Shown: piece by piece, positions 45,092-56,837 of the stretch | Layout of the letters: the number at the start of each line of letters is the position of its first letter | Position numbering within the stretch: position 1 is the stretch's first letter | NCBI GenBank assembly: GCA_907163375.1 | Contig: CAJQUW010004409.1 | Coordinates: 1 to 64,000, forward strand | Direction: 5' to 3' | Source of the DNA: Prostheceraeus crozeri | Taxonomy: Eukaryota > Platyhelminthes > Polycladida > Euryleptidae | Length of the DNA stretch: 64,000 nucleotides | The notes under the pieces: model-generated | Database searches by the model: none | The model's input: the letters and a program-made list of their open reading frames with translations, nothing else | Told to the model about the DNA's origin: nothing | Made by a program: the position numbers and the translations under genes

Positions 45092-47590
45092 CAGCTACAA
45101 TATGCCAAAAAACTCATAAGGTACATGTAGATTCAAGAAAAAATTTTGCTGGTTGGGAAGGTTGTTAGCATTTAGAAAATAACTTTCTAGAAAAATCACT
45201 TTCGATGCTTCAGCTACAATATGCAAAAAATCATAAGTGTGTAGATTCAAGAAAAATTTTGCGAGGACAGGTGTTTGCATTTACGCAAAATAATTTCGAG
45301 TAAATGCATACTTTTCGATGCTTCAGCTACAATATGCAAAAAATCATAAGTGTGTAGATCAAGAAAATGTTGCGAGGACAGGTGTTAGCCATTTACGAAT
45401 AAATAATTTCTAGAAAATCACTTTTCGATGCTTCAGCTTCATATGCAAAAATCATTAGTGTGTAGATTCAAGAAAAATTTTGCGTGGACAGGTTTAGCAT
45501 TTTTAGGAAAGAAGTTCTAGAAAAATCACTTCTTCGATACTTCTGCTACCAATATGCAAAAATCTTAAGTGGTGTAGATTTCAAGAAAAATTTTGCGGAG
45601 GAAGGTGTTAGCATTTACGAAAATAATTTCTAGAAAATCAACTTTTTTCGGGGGGGGGAATGCTTCAGCTACAATATGCAAAAAATCATAAGGGTGTTAG
45701 ATTCAAGATAAATTTTGCCGAGGTCAGGTGTTTGCATTTACGAAAATAATTTCTAGAAATTCACTTTCGATGCTCTGCTACTTTATGCAAAAAATATAAA
45801 GTGTGTTGAATCAGATTCCAAGAAAAATTTTGCGAGTGACAGGTGTTAGCATTTAGGAAAATCATTTCTAGAAAAATCACTTTTCGTGCTTCAGCTACAA
45901 TATGCAAAAAAATCATAAGTGTGTAGATTCAAGAAAAATTTTGCTTTGGAGGACAGGGTTGTTAGCATTTAGGAAAATAATTTTCTAGAAAATCACTTTT
46001 TCGATACTTCAGCTACAATATGCAAAAAATCATAAGTGTGTAGATTCAGAAAATTTGCGTGAGGACAGGTGTTGCATGTACGAAAATAATTTCTAGAAAA
46101 TCACTTTCGATACTTCAGCTACAATATGCAAAAATGATCATAAGTGGTAGATTCAAGATAAAATTGTGCGGAGGACAGGTGTTAGCATTTTACGAAAATA
46201 ATTTCTAGAAATCACGTTTCGATGCTGCAGCTGACAATATGCCAAAAATCATAAGTGTGTAGATTCAAGAAAAATTTTGCGAGACAGGTTGTTAGCATAT
46301 AGGAAAATAATTTCTAGAAAATCACTTTCGATGTTTTCTTCAGCTACAATATGCCAAAAAAAAAAATCATAAGTGTGTAGATTCAAGAAAAATTTTGCGA
46401 GGACAGGTGTTAGCATTACGAAAATAATTTCTAGAAATCACTTTTCGATGACATTCAAGCTACAATATGCTAAAAATCATAAGTGTAATGTAGATTTCAA
46501 GAAAAATTTTGCTGAGGACCAGGGTGTTAGGCATTTAGTGAAATAATTTTCTAGAAAATCACTTTTCTGATGACCTCAGCTACAATATGACAAAAAATCA
46601 TAAAGGTGTAGATTCAAGAAAAATTTTGCTGAGACAGGTGGTTTGCCATTTACGAAAATATTTCTTAGAACATCACTTTTCGATGCTTCAGCTACAATAT
46701 GCAAAAAATATCATATGGGTGTAGATAAAAAGTAAAAATTTGCGAGGACCTGGGTGTGCATTTACAAAAATAATTTCTAGAAAATCACTTTTCGATGCTT
46801 CAGCTACAATATGCAAAAAATATAAGTGTGTAGATTCAAGAAAAATTTTTGCTGAGGGGACAGGTGTTAGCATTTACGAAAATAATTTCTGAAATTCACT
46901 TTTCGATGCTTTCAGTACAATATGCAAAAAATCATAAGATGTGTAGATTCAAGAAAATTTTGCGAGGACAGGTGTTAGCATTACGAATATAATTTTCTAG
47001 AAAATCAATTTTCGAGGCTTCAGCTACAATAATATGCAAAAAATCTAAAGTGTTCCTGTTGATTCAGAAATATTTTGCGTAGGAAGGTGTTTGCATTTAG
47101 GAAAATATTTCTAGAAAATCCACTTTTCGATACTTCAGCTACAAATGCAAAAAATCATTAGTGTGTAGATTCAAGAAAAAATTTGGCGAGGACAGGTGAT
47201 TAGCATTTACGAAATTAATTTCTAGAAATCCCACTTTCGTTGCTTCAGTACAATATGCAAAAAATCATAAAGTGTGTAGATTTAAGAAAAATTTTGCGAG
47301 GGGACAGGTGTTAGCATTTATCGAAATAATTGTAGAAGATCACTTTTCGATGCTTCAGCTACAATATGCAAAAAAATCATATACGTGTAATGTAGATTCA
47401 AGAAAAATTTTGCTGAGGACAGGTGTTTGATTTACGAAAAAATTTCTAGAAAAATCACTTTTCGATGCTTCAGCTACAATATGCAAAAAATCATAAGTGT
47501 GTATGATTTCAAGAAAAATTTTGCGAGGACAGGTGTTAGCATTTAGGAAAATAATTTCTAGAAAATCACTTTTCGATACCTCAGCTACAT
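45092..47590. repeat. ~110-bp satellite array, noisy
   Basis: About 22 head-to-tail units. Consensus words in order: TAGATTCAAGAAAAATTTTG, CGAGGACAGGTGTTAGCATT, TACGAAAATAATTTCTAGAA, AATCACTTTTCGATGCTTCA and GCTACAATATGCAAAAAATC, then ATAAGTGTG. The ideal unit is 109 bp; observed spacing is about 105-118 because almost every unit carries one- to four-base indels. Minus-strand peptides with repeated FLHIVAEASK are by-products. Borders: AGCTACAATATGC on the left, AGCTACATTCC on the right. Confidence 0.95.
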
Positions 47591-48780
47591 TCCTCTTCAA
47601 TAAGTTACGAATTCCCTTCCATTCCTTGCATGTGCAATGTACAGCGCACGTATTGTACTTGTGTAGAAATACAAAAGAGATAAGGACTTTGCTTCTGCAT
47701 TTACTTCATTGAAAGAACATTGTGAAATTATGAATTTAGATGTTGTCCTGTATGTGGGGCTTATATCCAAACATATAGGCCTGCATAGAAGTGTAGAAAC
47801 GAAGTGTCTAAAATTTGAGACATACCTTAGCTGTGCATTCAATCCTATTGCAGTTGTCAGCCTAATGTCGAAGAAAGATTAGAGTCAAGGTCACAAAATT
47901 CTCAGGATGCGTTTTACACTTGTCAAGCAAATTTCATAGAAGCGATGTTATCGTCGTGACTCGTCCAAGAATGTTTCAGATATATTGGATGATGGCTTTT
48001 CATGTGTAACGTTTTGTAGTGCATGTTCTCTATGCCCAGACTATATGCTCGAACTCGGAGAAATGGATTTTGGTGTTTCGATGATGAAAAAGGTCGGCGG
48101 AGATAGATGGAAAGAAAGCTACTCAACTTTAAGCTGCTCACGTTTGAGATCAATGCATTAAAGTGTATAATAAACAAAAGTCGGTCTTCAATTTTGTGGT
48201 ATGAGCTCGGTTAAAATGTAATTGATATGTTTCGTTCAAGTTTGCTAGGAGGAGGTGGATATACATGATTAACTTGCACATGGACGGACCGACGTAGACA
48301 GCTTATTAAGTCTTCAGCAATGTGTTGAAAACAAGTGGGCAAGCCGTACAGTCAGTGTCTCTGACTCAGAGGATGAAATTAAGACCGCATTGAAGAGCAG
48401 ATCTAACTTTGTGACTTCATTGCAGGCTGGTTTGTCGTGCAGTCTGATGAATTGTCCGTCTAACCGCCTCACATTGTGGGGAAAAGAGTTCAAGGCTAAT
48501 CCCGAAGCGAGTTTTCATGGTGATGGTGACGCTGTGCAGTTGCCAGAAATTACGTGATTTCTTCAGAGGCAGTCGCTGGACTCGGCTAGGCAATGACCGT
48601 GGCTAGGCGCAGTCATCAATGAGTAGCGCAGGTTATTGTTTGGCACTTAATCGACGACGGTGTGCGGATAGAAAATGTACTGAGCAGAGAGTTAGAGTTA
48701 GTCCTACCGCTTCTGCCGTCGTCAGTTGGGTTAGCTGGTAGGCCAACTTTGGGAAAAGTGTAGACAGAAAAAACAGGACG
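47591..48780. other. right part of hAT relic, no clear gene
   Basis: Only short frames on either strand. Position suggests hAT 5' sequence, but no motif was recognised. Confidence 0.4.
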
Positions 48781-48849
48781 GCAATTTCTTGTGTTCAAAA
48801 TCTTGAGCAGGCCAGAGCCTGCTCTGGCCTCAATGGCACGACGCCACTG

Positions 48850-50237
48850 TAGACATTCGTTTCAAGGAAAAACCGAATGAAATAAACAAATAACTAATAT
48901 TATTTTGCCGATTAAGTTATCATTGGGTTAGATAATTATGTTTTATATGACTAAAGCGAGCTTGAAGGAACCCGTCTTCAAAAGGAAACTAGGAATCTGG
49001 GTTACAGCTAACAACTTGGTGATTTTTATATCGAGCAAAAATTTCATTTATAGCCGATGATGTTGCCGGTTGTCTGCAATTTTCCGTCACCTTCTTCATG
49101 AAATGAAAAACGCTGTAATTGGAAGCAGTTGAAGTTGTTATTGGTAATTAAATTTTATAAATTTGGTTTTAATGTTAATTGGTTATACGTGTAATTTTAA
49201 TCATGGATTTTTATGGCAGTAATATCAGACATAGACGAGGCTGCGTTATTATCTTTGCGTTTCTGTCAGATTACTAACAATATCTGTAGCGAAGCGTATG
49301 CTTACAGTAAGTTTAATTGATGAATTTATCAATTAAATAGTCAATCGTTATGAAGATTCGCTATTCTTTCGTATAGTTATGCCACCTTAGAACTCGAACG
49401 AGAAGGAATATCCCAAGTGTGATTGTGTAGGTTAAAACTTCACTAGTCGTTCACGTTACTCTTTGACGTATGTCCAAGTTTTCTTTTTCTCGTACATTCA
49501 CTTGGCCTTCTATATAATAAACAGCTTTATCGAAACATAAGACATAGGGAAGGCCATAAATCACACAGAATACTTTCCTAACACGACAGCTTTGATAGAA
49601 TTCTACATGTACATTTCAAGTAGCATTTAACACGTGTGATCAAATTACAAGCAATCATCGCACCGACAAACACCATGTTTCCGCATTTCATGCCCGAAAT
49701 CATTTGGGCTGTCAAATCTCAAGTGAGAAATTGTTTGCTCTACGCCACAACATGTGGCCACTCATAGTTAATCATTTAACTGTCTCGCGTTTCTCCTTGA
49801 TTCTCCTCGCCCCGCGACAATATCCGCTAAATTGACCTCATCGATTATCGTATCTTATATTTCTTACTAGCTTGCGGTGTTATTTCCTCTCTTATCATTT
49901 CTGTGGTTCTTTTCATTTTTCAGTCGTATTTGGTTTATTGAAAGAATGTGACAAATAAGCCTATTGGACACTAAGGTATAATTCTGATCAAGTTTAAATT
50001 CAATAGTCTTCTTTTGCTATGTTTAGTAGCCATGACTATTCCATAGGCCCTAGTCTACGGGTTGAAATATTATGCATTTCTAACGTGGACCCTGCTATAG
50101 CGTGATGTAGCCTACTGATTAAAATTCGGAGAATATTGGAAAATATCTAGTGATTGAAAAAGTGGGTGCTTCCTGAAGGTATGCCATAATCTGAACTTAT
50201 GATACAAGCTTTTTTCTATCTTGAAACAAGAGTACAG
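48850..50237. other. spacer, no recognised gene
   Basis: AT-rich. A near-perfect palindrome TTAATTGAT-GAATT-TATCAATTAA lies at about 49313-49337. No coding region recognised. Confidence 0.5.
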
Positions 50238-50561
50238 CAGTGTTATCAACTGAGTTTTAACTTTACCGAGTTTTCAAATTCCATGATCAAGAAACTACGT
50301 TACGCATTGAGTTTATTTTTCATAAAAACTCGTTCTACTCAGTTTTGCTGGAATCGAGTTTCGCGAAAATTAACTAGGTTTCGGAAACTTGGTTAAATTT
50401 GTTACGATTCAGTGTACATCGGAAGAATCAGTCATCCAAAATGAGAGGGAATGCATTTCTCGGTTTTTAGGAAAATTCAGTATACGAGTTTAACTTAGCT
50501 TGGTTAATTTCCGGAAAACTCGGTTAATTGAGTTTCTTGAAAAAATCAGTTGACAACACTG
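50238..50561. mobile_element. hAT-type MITE, 324 bp
   Basis: Ends CAGTGTTATCAACTGA (left) and, inverted, CAGTGTTGTCAACTGA (right). The interior has repeated ACTCGGTTAA/GAGTTT words in both directions. CAGTGTT ends suggest hAT, but the 8-bp flanks do not match exactly. No gene. Confidence 0.65.
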
Positions 50562-51028
50562 ACTACAGAGTACACATTATTTCACACAAACCTGTGTGCA
50601 TCATGATGACCAAGCCAACAAAACTTCTTGTTAAATTCTCTGTCTGTGCACTATGCAAAATCATTCGAACAATATGCATGTGATTCTACAAGTGATATAT
50701 GAAACATACAAAAAGAGTCGAATAGTCGAATATACTGTGGTATAGAATTCATTCAGACAATTAAATTGCAAGGACGACGCTGCTCCATGATCAAATTGAT
50801 TCTGTGAAATGATAAAGGCATTGCTGATGTGTCCAATGCACTGTCATCTGTAACATGATAAGAGCCTACGAGGGAAGTTACAGAATTGTTACATATGGAC
50901 TAAATCACCTTGAAATTTTCTCCCATTCTTTTGAAACACTACTTTTCGTTTATGGTGGGAGGGATCTACAGACATCTTACAAATTAAATGGCCAACATGT
51001 AATGCATTCATGCACATACAATTTGCGT
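50562..51028. other. spacer, no recognised gene
   Basis: The open plus-strand frame at 50855-51145 runs into the TIR at 51029 and is not considered coding. Confidence 0.5.
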
Positions 51029-51664
51029 CACACCCGTCGGGAAGACACTTTAAGCGACAAAAAATACGAGCCCCTAACGACCAATCAAATTAGATACTAC
51101 ATGTATGTGCTATTACTGTCTCAAGACCGCAGAAATCGCTACTGAGCTATTCGGCCACAATTTGACCTTGAAGTTTTGGCCCGACTTAGCGTGAGCCAAT
51201 GAGAATCGAGTATTATAAAAATCTTTGTAAATTCAATTTTAAAGGTAAGGGGTCATCCCTATGTTGCAAAAATGGTTTGTGATCATCATCCAGTTATATA
51301 AAGGTTGTATTACATTAAATACGTTTCAATGACATAGATATCGGACGATTTAATGACATAGATATTAGATGAAATATATGCTGCGATATGGCTGACTGGA
51401 TATATTTGAATTATGTTAAGAGATACAAAACATTAATGGATAATAGTATTTTGAGAGTATATTCTTATCAATACACATATAGAAATATGTTTCAATAACA
51501 TAATGATCGAACATGGACACTTCGAGGCATACAAAAGGTAAGTAAAGACATGAAATACTTATAAATGTCGACTATTATAGCGTATAATTGCAGTTAACCG
51601 GTGTTCACCATAACTGGGATTAGCGAGAGATATTTTTCGCTTCTTCCCACAATAACATGAAGTC
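51029..51664 (+). repeat. left 636-bp terminal inverted repeat
   Basis: Begins CACACCCGTCGGGAAG; includes the TTAA-containing word TACATTAAATACG (about 51311), which in the right TIR is the site of the piggyBac insertion. Ends near CACAATAACATGAAGTC. Confidence 0.9.
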
Positions 51665-53602
51665 AGAATGAACAGCCTCTGACGCTTGTTCACTGAATTT
51701 GCCGAGACTCACTTTGTGGAATTTGCAAAATTGTACCACGTGGTTGAGGATGACGTGAACAGATGTTGTTACAGTGACATCGAGAGACAGGTATGCATCT
51801 TTAAAATTGGCAATTTTTTGGATGTAATCGTCGGCTAATGTACATCCTAAACCGCTTTGCGAACATCATTGAATCGACGAAATGCCTCAACAAATTTCAT
51901 AAGAGAAAATTCACCTTCTTGTATGACAATAGATTCCAAAACATCGATACAGTTCAGCAATTGTTTGCTCATGTTTCCATTAAATTCTCCAGAATGAAGA
52001 CATGGACGCGAGATTCCGACTTTTCGCAACCATTTCTTAGAAATGTCATCAGCTTTAGGAGAAGATCTCTACATCTCTTTGAATAATTTGTTTGTTATTC
52101 GAAGGAGCAAATGAAGTTCGGGGGGAGGAATACAGCGGATGAATATATCTTCATCTGCCCCGCTCAATAACGGCTCATGAACACAGTTCTTGTAATTTTT
52201 TGGCAAGTGTTCTACTTGATTTAGATTTTGATTCATTATACTCTCGCGACAGCTTGCGAACAGAACCTAAACTTCGAACAACATGATCACGCTTCCAGAT
52301 TTGTTAAAATCTTGCTTAGGCGATTCACACCACAAACACGGATAGGTGCTCCCATGAGCCTGGATGCCAGCTATGATGTTACCGAGTTTCAAATCAACGG
52401 CATGGGTAAAGTTAAAATTCAAATGCAAAATGTTCAGGAGATCAAGAATGGTTTTTACATTTTTGTACGTCTCCTTTACACCAGGAGCAATAGCAATAAT
52501 AATTATCTTCTTGACTCCTGTGTAGCGCAGTTGTCCGTTGAGAGGGGCCTTGTCAAAATTATGTTCTTGGAATTCGTTATCGTTGAAAATGCTCAAACAC
52601 ACTTTGAAAAAACCGCCTCCACCATCTAAGCCAATTTTGATGTTAGCAGACATTTTCATTAAAGTTCCGTGAGGCGCATATGTACTCAATGATACCTTTC
52701 AGATCGCTACAGTATACAATTGGTACGTGCTCATCAGCGCCTTCAAAATCAACATAGGTCATATTGAAGAAATTATCGAAGAGCTGATCACGTTTTCTCA
52801 ATGCAGAATCGGTGTTACTTTCAATAGATTTTCTTCCTAAAACGGAGCGCATAAAGGGCAAAACATTATGAACAATTTTTGTGTTGGAACAACCAAGTGA
52901 TAGTTGAAAAGAGCTGATTTGCGAGGATGTGAAAAACGATGTGCAACCACGAGTAGCACCCACTTGAACATGCATTAACTTTGATCCTCTGGTAGACAGA
53001 AGTATGTTTTCCTTTTCGACACTTTCTACTTTGTGTCGGAGGACATCAGAAGCCAAAATATCTTTGGTTCTCTCATCAGTGTCGTTACATATGTTTGTCA
53101 AGTTTTTCCTTAGTGATGTCACATTACAACGATGAGATAAACCCCTGCCAATTGGGAACTTGCACGAATTGCATAACTTTACGATGCCTTGATTTGAGTC
53201 GAAGGAATCATTCGAAGAAGTTACCGGACGTCCTCGCTTTCTTTTTTCACACAATATTCCAGGAGTACGAGCTACTTTACAAATTTCACAGCTACATATC
53301 CGGTGGGGTACATATCTTGTAGATGTAGAAATGTTTGGTGATATCGACTGGAAGTCATACAAACTCGGTAAAACATCAGTAGTCTTCTTCCCATTGCTTA
53401 TGTCTAATAGATCGGATCGACATTTCGAGCAAATGGCCGCCGGATAACATGCATCATGTGGATCAAAATTTTCGATGTAGTAAAGTCGAATTCGCTGAAT
53501 AATTATGATAGATATAGGATTGTTGGCTTTTTGAAAGCATATTATACATACTTTACGTCGATTCTCATCATGAGAAGAAGCATGCTGACTATGAGACATC
53601 AC
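51665..53602 (-). pseudogene. zinc-ribbon / GGGG-motif transposase, frame-broken
   Basis: Minus strand, ATG at 53602. Residues 1-319 (to 52643): a CIICF...CSKC zinc-ribbon-like pair, CSCEICKVAR, a basic KRKRGRPVTSS patch (AT-hook-like), CNSCKFPIGRGLSHRC, then a helical region. A second frame (52689-52267, 140 codons) follows with IKIGLDGGGGFFKVCLSIF, IIIIAIAPGVKETY, DLKLGNIIAGIQAH and YPCLWC. A third, more broken part to about 51665 keeps IRCIPPPELHLLLRITNKLF, HSGEFNGNMSKQLLNC and GKFSEQASEAVHSDF. The Asp of GLDGGGG and later acidic residues may form the active site; this is inference. I recall similar uncharacterised proteins in several animals but cannot name the superfamily. About three frame breaks. 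Confidence 0.8.
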
Positions 53603-53985
53603 ACGAAGCTATTTATTTTTGGAACTCACTGTTATTCTATGTTAACATATCTGTGAGTCAATCAATATCATTCTTACTTACTTGGATTCAAATTAAATAT
53701 TCAAAGTCAATATCACGTAAATTTGATTTATCATAGCTAGTTCTTTTCATCATATCAATTCAACTGAATCAATCAGCTTTACATAGACATCTTGCACATG
53801 CTTAATGATTTCATCATATGATTTTGCATGTTGAAATCAAAGACAAATTTACATTTAGAAGTAGGGTGAATTTTCAAATTAATCTTATTGGTTTTTAATC
53901 GTATTCTTGAAATTTACTATTTGAAAAAGGTTATTAAGACTCAATAATAATACCATAACCAATATAACGAAACTGCGCATCTCGA

Positions 53986-54318
53986 GACTTCCATGTTATT
54001 GTGGAAAGAAGCGGAAAAATATCTCTCGCTAATCCCAGTTATGGTGAACACCTGTTAACTGCAGTCGACATTTATAAGTATTTCATGTCTTTACTTACCT
54101 TTTGTATGCCTCGAAGTGTCCATGTTCGATCATTATGTTATTGAAACATATTTCTATATGTGTACTGATAAGAATATACTCTCAAAATACTATTATCCAT
54201 TAATGTTTTGTATCTCTTAACATAATTCAAATATATCCAGTCAGCCATATCGCAGCATATATTTCATCTAATATCTATGTCATTAAATCGTCCGATATCT
54301 ATGTCATTGAAACGTACT
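53986..54318 (-). repeat. right TIR, inner part
   Basis: Reverse complement of about 51316-51664, from GACTTCCATGTTATTGTGG to the ATGTCATTGAAACGTA word where piggyBac 2 interrupts. Confidence 0.9.
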
Positions 54319-56542
54319 ACTTCTACTGCGTACCCTTCTACTGCGCTGCTAAAAAAATCACACATTCTGCGCACATAGAGACAAAATGTCTCGGGTATGT
54401 TTATTGGAAAAAATGAGTACATGAAAGGCCATCTTGGCTAGATAAGTGTAAATATAACACGACACATTACCGAGCGGCATGAATGATAAAGGATTACTCC
54501 GGTAAGTCGTGTGAAACACAAATAGATCCTTTGTTTGAATGGTCATTGCAAACAAATTTGTGACACATCACACAAAATCCGCGAACTTGATTTCGTTTCT
54601 CGCACATATGGCATCGTCCTCGTTCAGGTCGATCTCCACGCGCGGCAGGTACCTCGTCATTTGCCTGGGGAGACTTCACGCCACATAAGTCCATCGCAAT
54701 TCTCACGGAAGAGTGAAGTTTCACCTCCACGGAACGTCGCCAGATGTGAGGCTTCATGAGGGCTTCTGCCAGATCTTTGAGAAAAAGTCGACGTTTAGCA
54801 AGATTTCTCCGGTTCCAATCGGGATTGTTCGTCATCCATACCACAAAACTGTTCCAACATGCCACATTCAACATGTTCGTGAAAAGTTTTGTCGGGTATT
54901 TGCGTGTTTGACGATTGCAGCTGTAGGTGTTGGTAGTCATATCTATGGTATCCACAGCACCTTTCTTTGAATTGTAATCCAAGATCAATTTTGGTTTCCG
55001 CTCCTCTCCATCGGAAATGATAGCGTCGTGGTGAAGTGAGGAAAGTAAAATAACTGCTTTCCTCTTCTTTGGCACGTAAGAGCACAGTGTAAGCTTTTCA
55101 GTGAAGCCAAATGTCGAGGAATGAACTTCTCGCTGAAAGGTTCCTTGGAAACTTGGTGGAATCTCCGGCTTGTTACTGCGCAAAGTTCCATCAAGGTGAG
55201 TCTCTTTTCCAATAAATTGTTTCGCAAGAGGTACACTCGTAAAAAAATTGTCGGTCGTTATATTTCGCCTGACTGATAGATAGGGCGGCATAAGTCCATT
55301 ACAACTCGGCTAGCTTGGCCAACTTCTGGCAGATTTCCTTCTTTTCTGAGATAAATTTGGGCATTGTAAAAGTAGCAGGTGTCCGAATCCGCCAGAACCC
55401 AAATCTTTATGCCGTACCGGTTTGGCTTTGATGGCATAAAAACGCGGAACGGGCAACGGCCGCGAAATCCGACAAGCAAGTCATCAAGCGTCCCATGCGC
55501 ACCAAGAGAATAACACATTCTGCATTGCTGAGGAAACATTTCCCATATTTCACGAAATGGCACTTAGTTTGTCCGTTGCCGTCGATCCTCCGAGTATTTT
55601 TGTCGTCAAAACGCAAAAACTTCAAAATAACTTTGAACCTGTTGAGAGACATTGTGGCGCGTAGTTTTTGGACGACCATCGTCTTCTGACCAGAGCTCTT
55701 CATAGCTTTCGTTTCCAGATTTGTGGATTCCAATATAAATTAGACAACCAATGAAAGCCTTGAATTCTTCGATGTCTAAGTCCCTCCATCTTCTTGCATA
55801 CCAACTGTTCCTCATCAGAATCTTCAATAAACTGATTAGCATGTCTATTCGTGTAATCTATCACCTTGTTGAGCAATTCATCTTGAACGAAAAGCTGGAA
55901 AGTTTCTCTAATGGAGTCGACTCGCGTAATTGACGTCGGACCACCCGCTGTGCGAAGCACGTTTTCTCGACGAAAGCGTCCACGTTGACTTGGAGGATCG
56001 CGATTCCATAAGAAACCATTCCTTCCTCGAAGACGCCCTTGTCGTGATAAAGCCTCCTCGGCATCGTCGTCGCTCTCACTGTCTTCTTCATTACTGGATT
56101 CCTCTGTGGCGTGTTCTACCTGATCTTCTTCATCGCTACTCTCATCCATTTCTTCTTCTCTCTCTTCTTGAATCAGATGTTCTACCAGTTGAAATACTGT
56201 GGGTGCAGCTTGTCTTCGGGGTCTTGATGATGAAGCCATTGCAACTACAATGCTCGCGCTAGCAACAGAAAATGACACGACGCAAGACACAAGGCTGTGC
56301 GCTAAATTGTCGCCTGCGTGAGTTACATTCCTGCAGTGTGATGTGATTGACTGTCCATGTCTTTGTTCAAGCGTGCGCACAGCGAATCAGTGCACTTAGC
56401 GAATTTTTCTTTTGTCAGCTTGTGACCAACATTTAGAAAGGAAAAGTCACCAAAAATGAAATAATTTGAGAAAGTTTTTAAAAAGTTATGAACAAAATAT
56501 GAAAACCCGAGACATTTTGTCTCTATGTGCGCAGTAGAAGGG
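54319..56542 (-). mobile_element. piggyBac element 2, nested in the right TIR
   Basis: The right end, CCCTTCTACTGCGCACATAG read inward from 56542, with the palindromic GACAAAATGTC and CGGG, is flanked by TTAA (56543-56546). The left end has the same words (CCCTTCTACTGCGC at 54333, then CACATAGAGACAAAATGTC near 54372), with a 22-base duplication/insertion and no intact TTAA. The left TIR of the host element has TTAA at the matching place, so this is a standard piggyBac insertion. About 2.2 kb. Confidence 0.9.
54494..56236 (-). pseudogene. piggyBac 2 transposase, frame-broken
   Basis: Minus strand; likely start MASSSRPRRQAAPTVFQLVE at about 56236. Acidic stretch (EEREEEMDESSDEEDQ), then RDLDIEEFKAFIGCLIYIGI (about 55790), NRFKVILKFLRFDD (about 55640), the first catalytic region IWVLADSDTCYFYNAQIYL (about 55390), RNITTDNFFTSVPLAKQF (about 55255), KPKLILDYNSKKGAVDTID (about 54990), and the C-terminal Cys-rich CHMCEKRNQVRGFCVMC with CNDHS (about 54560). 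All four acidic catalytic positions of the family seem present, but about four frame changes divide the gene. Better preserved than piggyBac 1 and a different subfamily. Confidence 0.92.
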
Positions 56543-56833
56543 TTAATGTAATACAACCTTTATATAACTGGATGATGATCACAAACCATTTTTGCAACAT
56601 AGGGATGACCCCTTACCCTTAAAATTTGAATTTACAAAGATTTTTATAATACTCGATTCTCATTGGCTCACGCTAAGTCGGGCCAAAACTTCAAGGTCAA
56701 ATTGTGGCCGAATAGCTCAGTAGCGATTTCTGCGGTCTTGAGACAGTAATAGCACATACATGTAGTATCTAATTTGATTGGTCGTTAGGGGCTCGTATTT
56801 TTTGTCGCTTAAAGTGTCTTCCCGACGGGTGTG
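56543..56833 (-). repeat. right TIR, outer part
   Basis: Reverse complement of about 51029-51317, starting with the TTAA retained after piggyBac insertion and ending GGGTGTG, followed by the GCGT duplication. Confidence 0.9.
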
Positions 56834-56837
56834 GCGT

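Larger units (their letters stand above)
41240..48849 (-). mobile_element. probable hAT element, decayed, satellite inside
   Basis: The left end, CAGGGGCGTCGTGC at 41240, matches the inverted right end (CAGTGGCGTCGTGC read inward from 48849) at 13 of 14 bases; CAGNGGCG is a hAT-type terminus. Sub-terminal CTTGAGCAGGCC words occur at both ends. Inside are a decayed hAT transposase (43.1-45.05 kb, minus) and a satellite array (45.09-47.59 kb). The 8 bases outside each end do not match, so a target duplication is not supported and the two ends could belong to different copies. A CT-spaced 9-bp palindrome (GGCCAGAGC/GCTCTGGCC) lies near the right end. Confidence 0.6.
51029..56833 (-). mobile_element. 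long-TIR DNA transposon of unclear superfamily
   Basis: The left TIR (51029-51664, 636 bp) is the reverse complement of a right TIR now split in two (53986-54318 and 56543-56833) by a piggyBac. Both ends read CACACCCGTCGGGAAGACAC inward. The four bases outside, GCGT, are the same on each side (51025-51028 and 56834-56837): a probable 4-bp target duplication. TIR identity is roughly 95%. Without the piggyBac the element is about 3.6 kb and holds one minus-strand gene, filling the space between the TIRs. Since the gene is bounded by the TIRs, it is the likely transposase. Confidence 0.88.

Noticed and set aside
47355-47600. 81-codon frame with repeated FLHIVAEASK peptide
   Set aside because: Translation of the ~110-bp satellite.
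54713-56262. Plus-strand open frames across piggyBac 2
   Set aside because: Shadows of the minus-strand transposase.
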